64,000 bases of DNA from CAZTZL01 sp964617625 (GTDB taxonomy: Bacteria; Zhuqueibacterota; QNDG01; DSAB01): contig CAZTZL010000001.1 in NCBI GenBank assembly GCA_964617625.1, forward strand, positions 49,149 through 113,148, written 5' to 3'. Below, piece after piece: positions 62,625-64,000 of this stretch (position 1 is the stretch's first letter; every line of letters starts with the position of its first letter). The notes beneath the pieces were generated by a model, which worked only from the letters and a program-made list of their open reading frames with translations, made no database searches and was not told the origin of the DNA. The translations under genes were made by a program, and so were the position numbers.

Positions 62625-62710
62625 TGTCATTTCGAGCGAAGCGAGAAATCTGAGTTTTTAAAATTGCTATTTAGATTTCTCATCCCGAAGTTTCGGGATT
62701 CGAAATGACA
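62625..62710. repeat. Dispersed palindromic repeat, copy 2, in the 456-base spacer 62377-62832
   Basis: This has the same outer ends (TGTCATTTCGAG ... TCGAAATGACA) and inner inverted pair (GAGAAATCT / AGATTTCTC) as copy 1 at 58169-58252, plus an extra inner hairpin CCCGAAGTTTCGGG. The remaining parts of 62377-62832 hold AT-rich sequence with no gene and no convincing promoter. Confidence 0.75.
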
Positions 62711-62832
62711 AAATAATAATAACTTACATCATTGAATTTGTATAATTTTCTAAAGAATTTTGCACAATGGGTTAACTGTAAAATTATAACATTTTCCCAA
62801 AATACAAAAGCTGTTATCTTACACGCCAAGAT

Positions 62833-64000
62833 TTAAAACTCAAATTCAATTTTCATCCGTGCACTAATCTTGTCGGTTTGTACAAACAAGGGTGTCATAT
62901 AGCATTTCGGATAATATTCTTGGGAAATGAATTTATTGGTCACGCCAAGCGATAAAATGATTTGTTCGTCGTACAAATATTTAACTGCACAGTCAAAAAA
63001 TGTTTTTTCTTCGCTTTTATCTGAGGTCTTCCAGTTTATTTTTACCCATTCGACATCGCCGTGAAGACAGAATTTCTCAAAAAAGTATTGATCAAATATC
63101 ATTGAACCCGACAATCCCTCGGATTCCCCTTCATGCTGAAGATAGTGATGCCAGTTGTCATATCGCGTGTGCATCACTTCCGGGAATCGGTATTGAAATG
63201 TATCGCATTTATAATTGCTGTACGCATCGTTGAAATGTTCGCCGTATTTGCGGTGCGTCAGTCTTATCCTGATATTGTTTCTTGCAGGATCGCCAAAGTG
63301 AAGCTGCAATCCATACAGAAAAGCGATTTTTTCTTCAAAAGGAAGATCGGCCAGATAGTTTTCATGTTTATTGGACAAGATACTTTCCCTGCATTCTCCG
63401 ATGAGCAGTATGCCGGGATGAAACAGCGGAATCGAAATATCGATGCCGGGGATGAACTGCAGTTTCTCATCCAGGTTTTTTGTGACGATGAGCCCCGTTC
63501 CGAATATATCGAAAAACTGCAGCCGAACCAGTGTGTAATCATCCAGCCCGATACTTGTGTTCAGGTAAGCGGCAGAAAACAGGACATGATTCCATTTTAA
63601 ATCAAGCATGTGCCCGAATGTGTAATGCGAAGCCAAAGTCAGGCCTTGCGCGTGCGTAAAATCATCGATGTAGCCTGACTGGATTTTCAGACCGGGACGA
63701 TTGAAAACCGGCAGTTCTCTTTCGAGCGACAGGGAGATTTTATCCAGCCGTTCCGAATTATAATTGTTATAATACTGCCAGTATCCGTAATGGACATCGA
63801 GATGGGACCAGCGGATTTTAACGCCGCCCGGGGTGATACCCTGCACGTAGAGCGTATAAAAGAAAGTGTCCTCATATTTATTTTCGAAATCTTCCGGCTG
63901 AAACGCCTGAATGTATCCTTTGAGACCCACCTGGATCGAGAATTTTTTAGCGATATTTTCAATAAGATTGACATCGATTTCCGAATGAGCGGTTTGAATA
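62833..64000 (-). CDS. Predicted outer-membrane beta-barrel protein, N-terminus beyond the window
   Basis: The frame is open from the right edge of the window (residues HSEIDVNLIENIAKKFSIQV before the first possible GTG) down to the stop at 62833, so the start lies outside. At least 388 residues are visible. They show alternating hydrophobic/polar strands rich in Tyr, Phe and Trp (GVKIRWSHLDVHYGYWQYY, LDLKWNHVLFSAAYL) and end with an aromatic terminal strand (ARMKIEFEF), the usual barrel-insertion signal. No specific family is recognised. It could be a porin-like or glycan-import protein related to the phosphorylase genes, but nothing in the sequence proves this. Confidence 0.65.
   Translation of the reverse strand, partial: IQTAHSEIDVNLIENIAKKFSIQVGLKGYIQAFQPEDFENKYEDTFFYTLYVQGITPGGVKIRWSHLDVHYGYWQYYNNYNSERLDKISLSLERELPVFNRPGLKIQSGYIDDFTHAQGLTLASHYTFGHMLDLKWNHVLFSAAYLNTSIGLDDYTLVRLQFFDIFGTGLIVTKNLDEKLQFIPGIDISIPLFHPGILLIGECRESILSNKHENYLADLPFEEKIAFLYGLQLHFGDPARNNIRIRLTHRKYGEHFNDAYSNYKCDTFQYRFPEVMHTRYDNWHHYLQHEGESEGLSGSMIFDQYFFEKFCLHGDVEWVKINWKTSDKSEEKTFFDCAVKYLYDEQIILSLGVTNKFISQEYYPKCYMTPLFVQTDKISARMKIEFEF

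Overview
The window is one contiguous stretch of a moderately AT-rich bacterial genome. It carries two runs of exactly 100 N (24791-24890 and 60075-60174), so it comes from a draft or metagenome scaffold. Several features point to the FCB superphylum, outside or at the edge of Bacteroidota (Calditrichota, KSB1, Marinimicrobia or a similar lineage). They are a PorU-type C25 peptidase next to a PorV/PorQ-type outer-membrane protein, a beta-helix protein ending in an NFPNPFNP-type sorting/FlgD-like domain, large TPR envelope proteins, folP followed by cdaA, and four-subunit ferredoxin-dependent oxoacid oxidoreductases typical of anaerobes. This taxonomic placement is inference. Non-ATG starts (TTG, GTG) behind strong Shine-Dalgarno sites are common.

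Region 1 (1-2900): a truncated OsmC-like gene, a two-domain protein disulfide oxidoreductase, a palindromic intergenic element, and a secreted beta-propeller/transglutaminase protein closed by a strong terminator. Region 2 (2.9-17.5 kb): a continuous plus-strand chemosensory and phosphorelay cluster (CheY, CheW, CheR-TPR, CheW, a PstS-like periplasmic protein, MCP, stand-alone Hpt, CheA-REC, CheB, a 1,294-residue hybrid kinase with four receivers and an Hpt, and a receiver fused to a decayed kinase domain). A sigma-54-like promoter sits in front of it. Region 3 (17.6-26.6 kb): housekeeping genes thiC, def, ptsI, tRNA-Met(CAT), tilS, ftsH (interrupted by the first gap), folP and cdaA. Region 4 (26.6-40.3 kb): envelope genes (PorU-like, PorV-like, FN3 protein, SLBB protein, sugar nucleotidyltransferase, outer-membrane barrel, 1,217-residue TPR protein), ending with nadC and a terminator.

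Region 5 (40.3-53.0 kb) is the metabolic centre of the window. A four-subunit 2-oxoacid:ferredoxin oxidoreductase is followed by indolepyruvate:ferredoxin oxidoreductase (iorAB), two tandem butyrate kinases, a phosphate butyryltransferase, a cobalamin adenosyltransferase, Thi4, ThiE, a second phosphate butyryltransferase and a cysteine-rich GT9 glycosyltransferase. Read together, the genes describe oxidation of amino-acid-derived 2-oxoacids to acyl-CoA with reduced ferredoxin, then acyl-phosphate, then a free (branched or aryl) acid plus ATP. Genes for thiamine and adenosylcobalamin supply are placed among them. A NusG-domain-II/Gx pair follows behind a terminator. Region 6 (54.1-64 kb, minus strand): two paralogous GH94 glycoside phosphorylases flanking a GPH sugar:cation symporter, a beta-helix protein with a sorting domain, and a truncated outer-membrane barrel protein. 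Two copies of a palindromic dispersed repeat lie between these genes.

I saw no CRISPR array, insertion sequence, prophage or rRNA gene.
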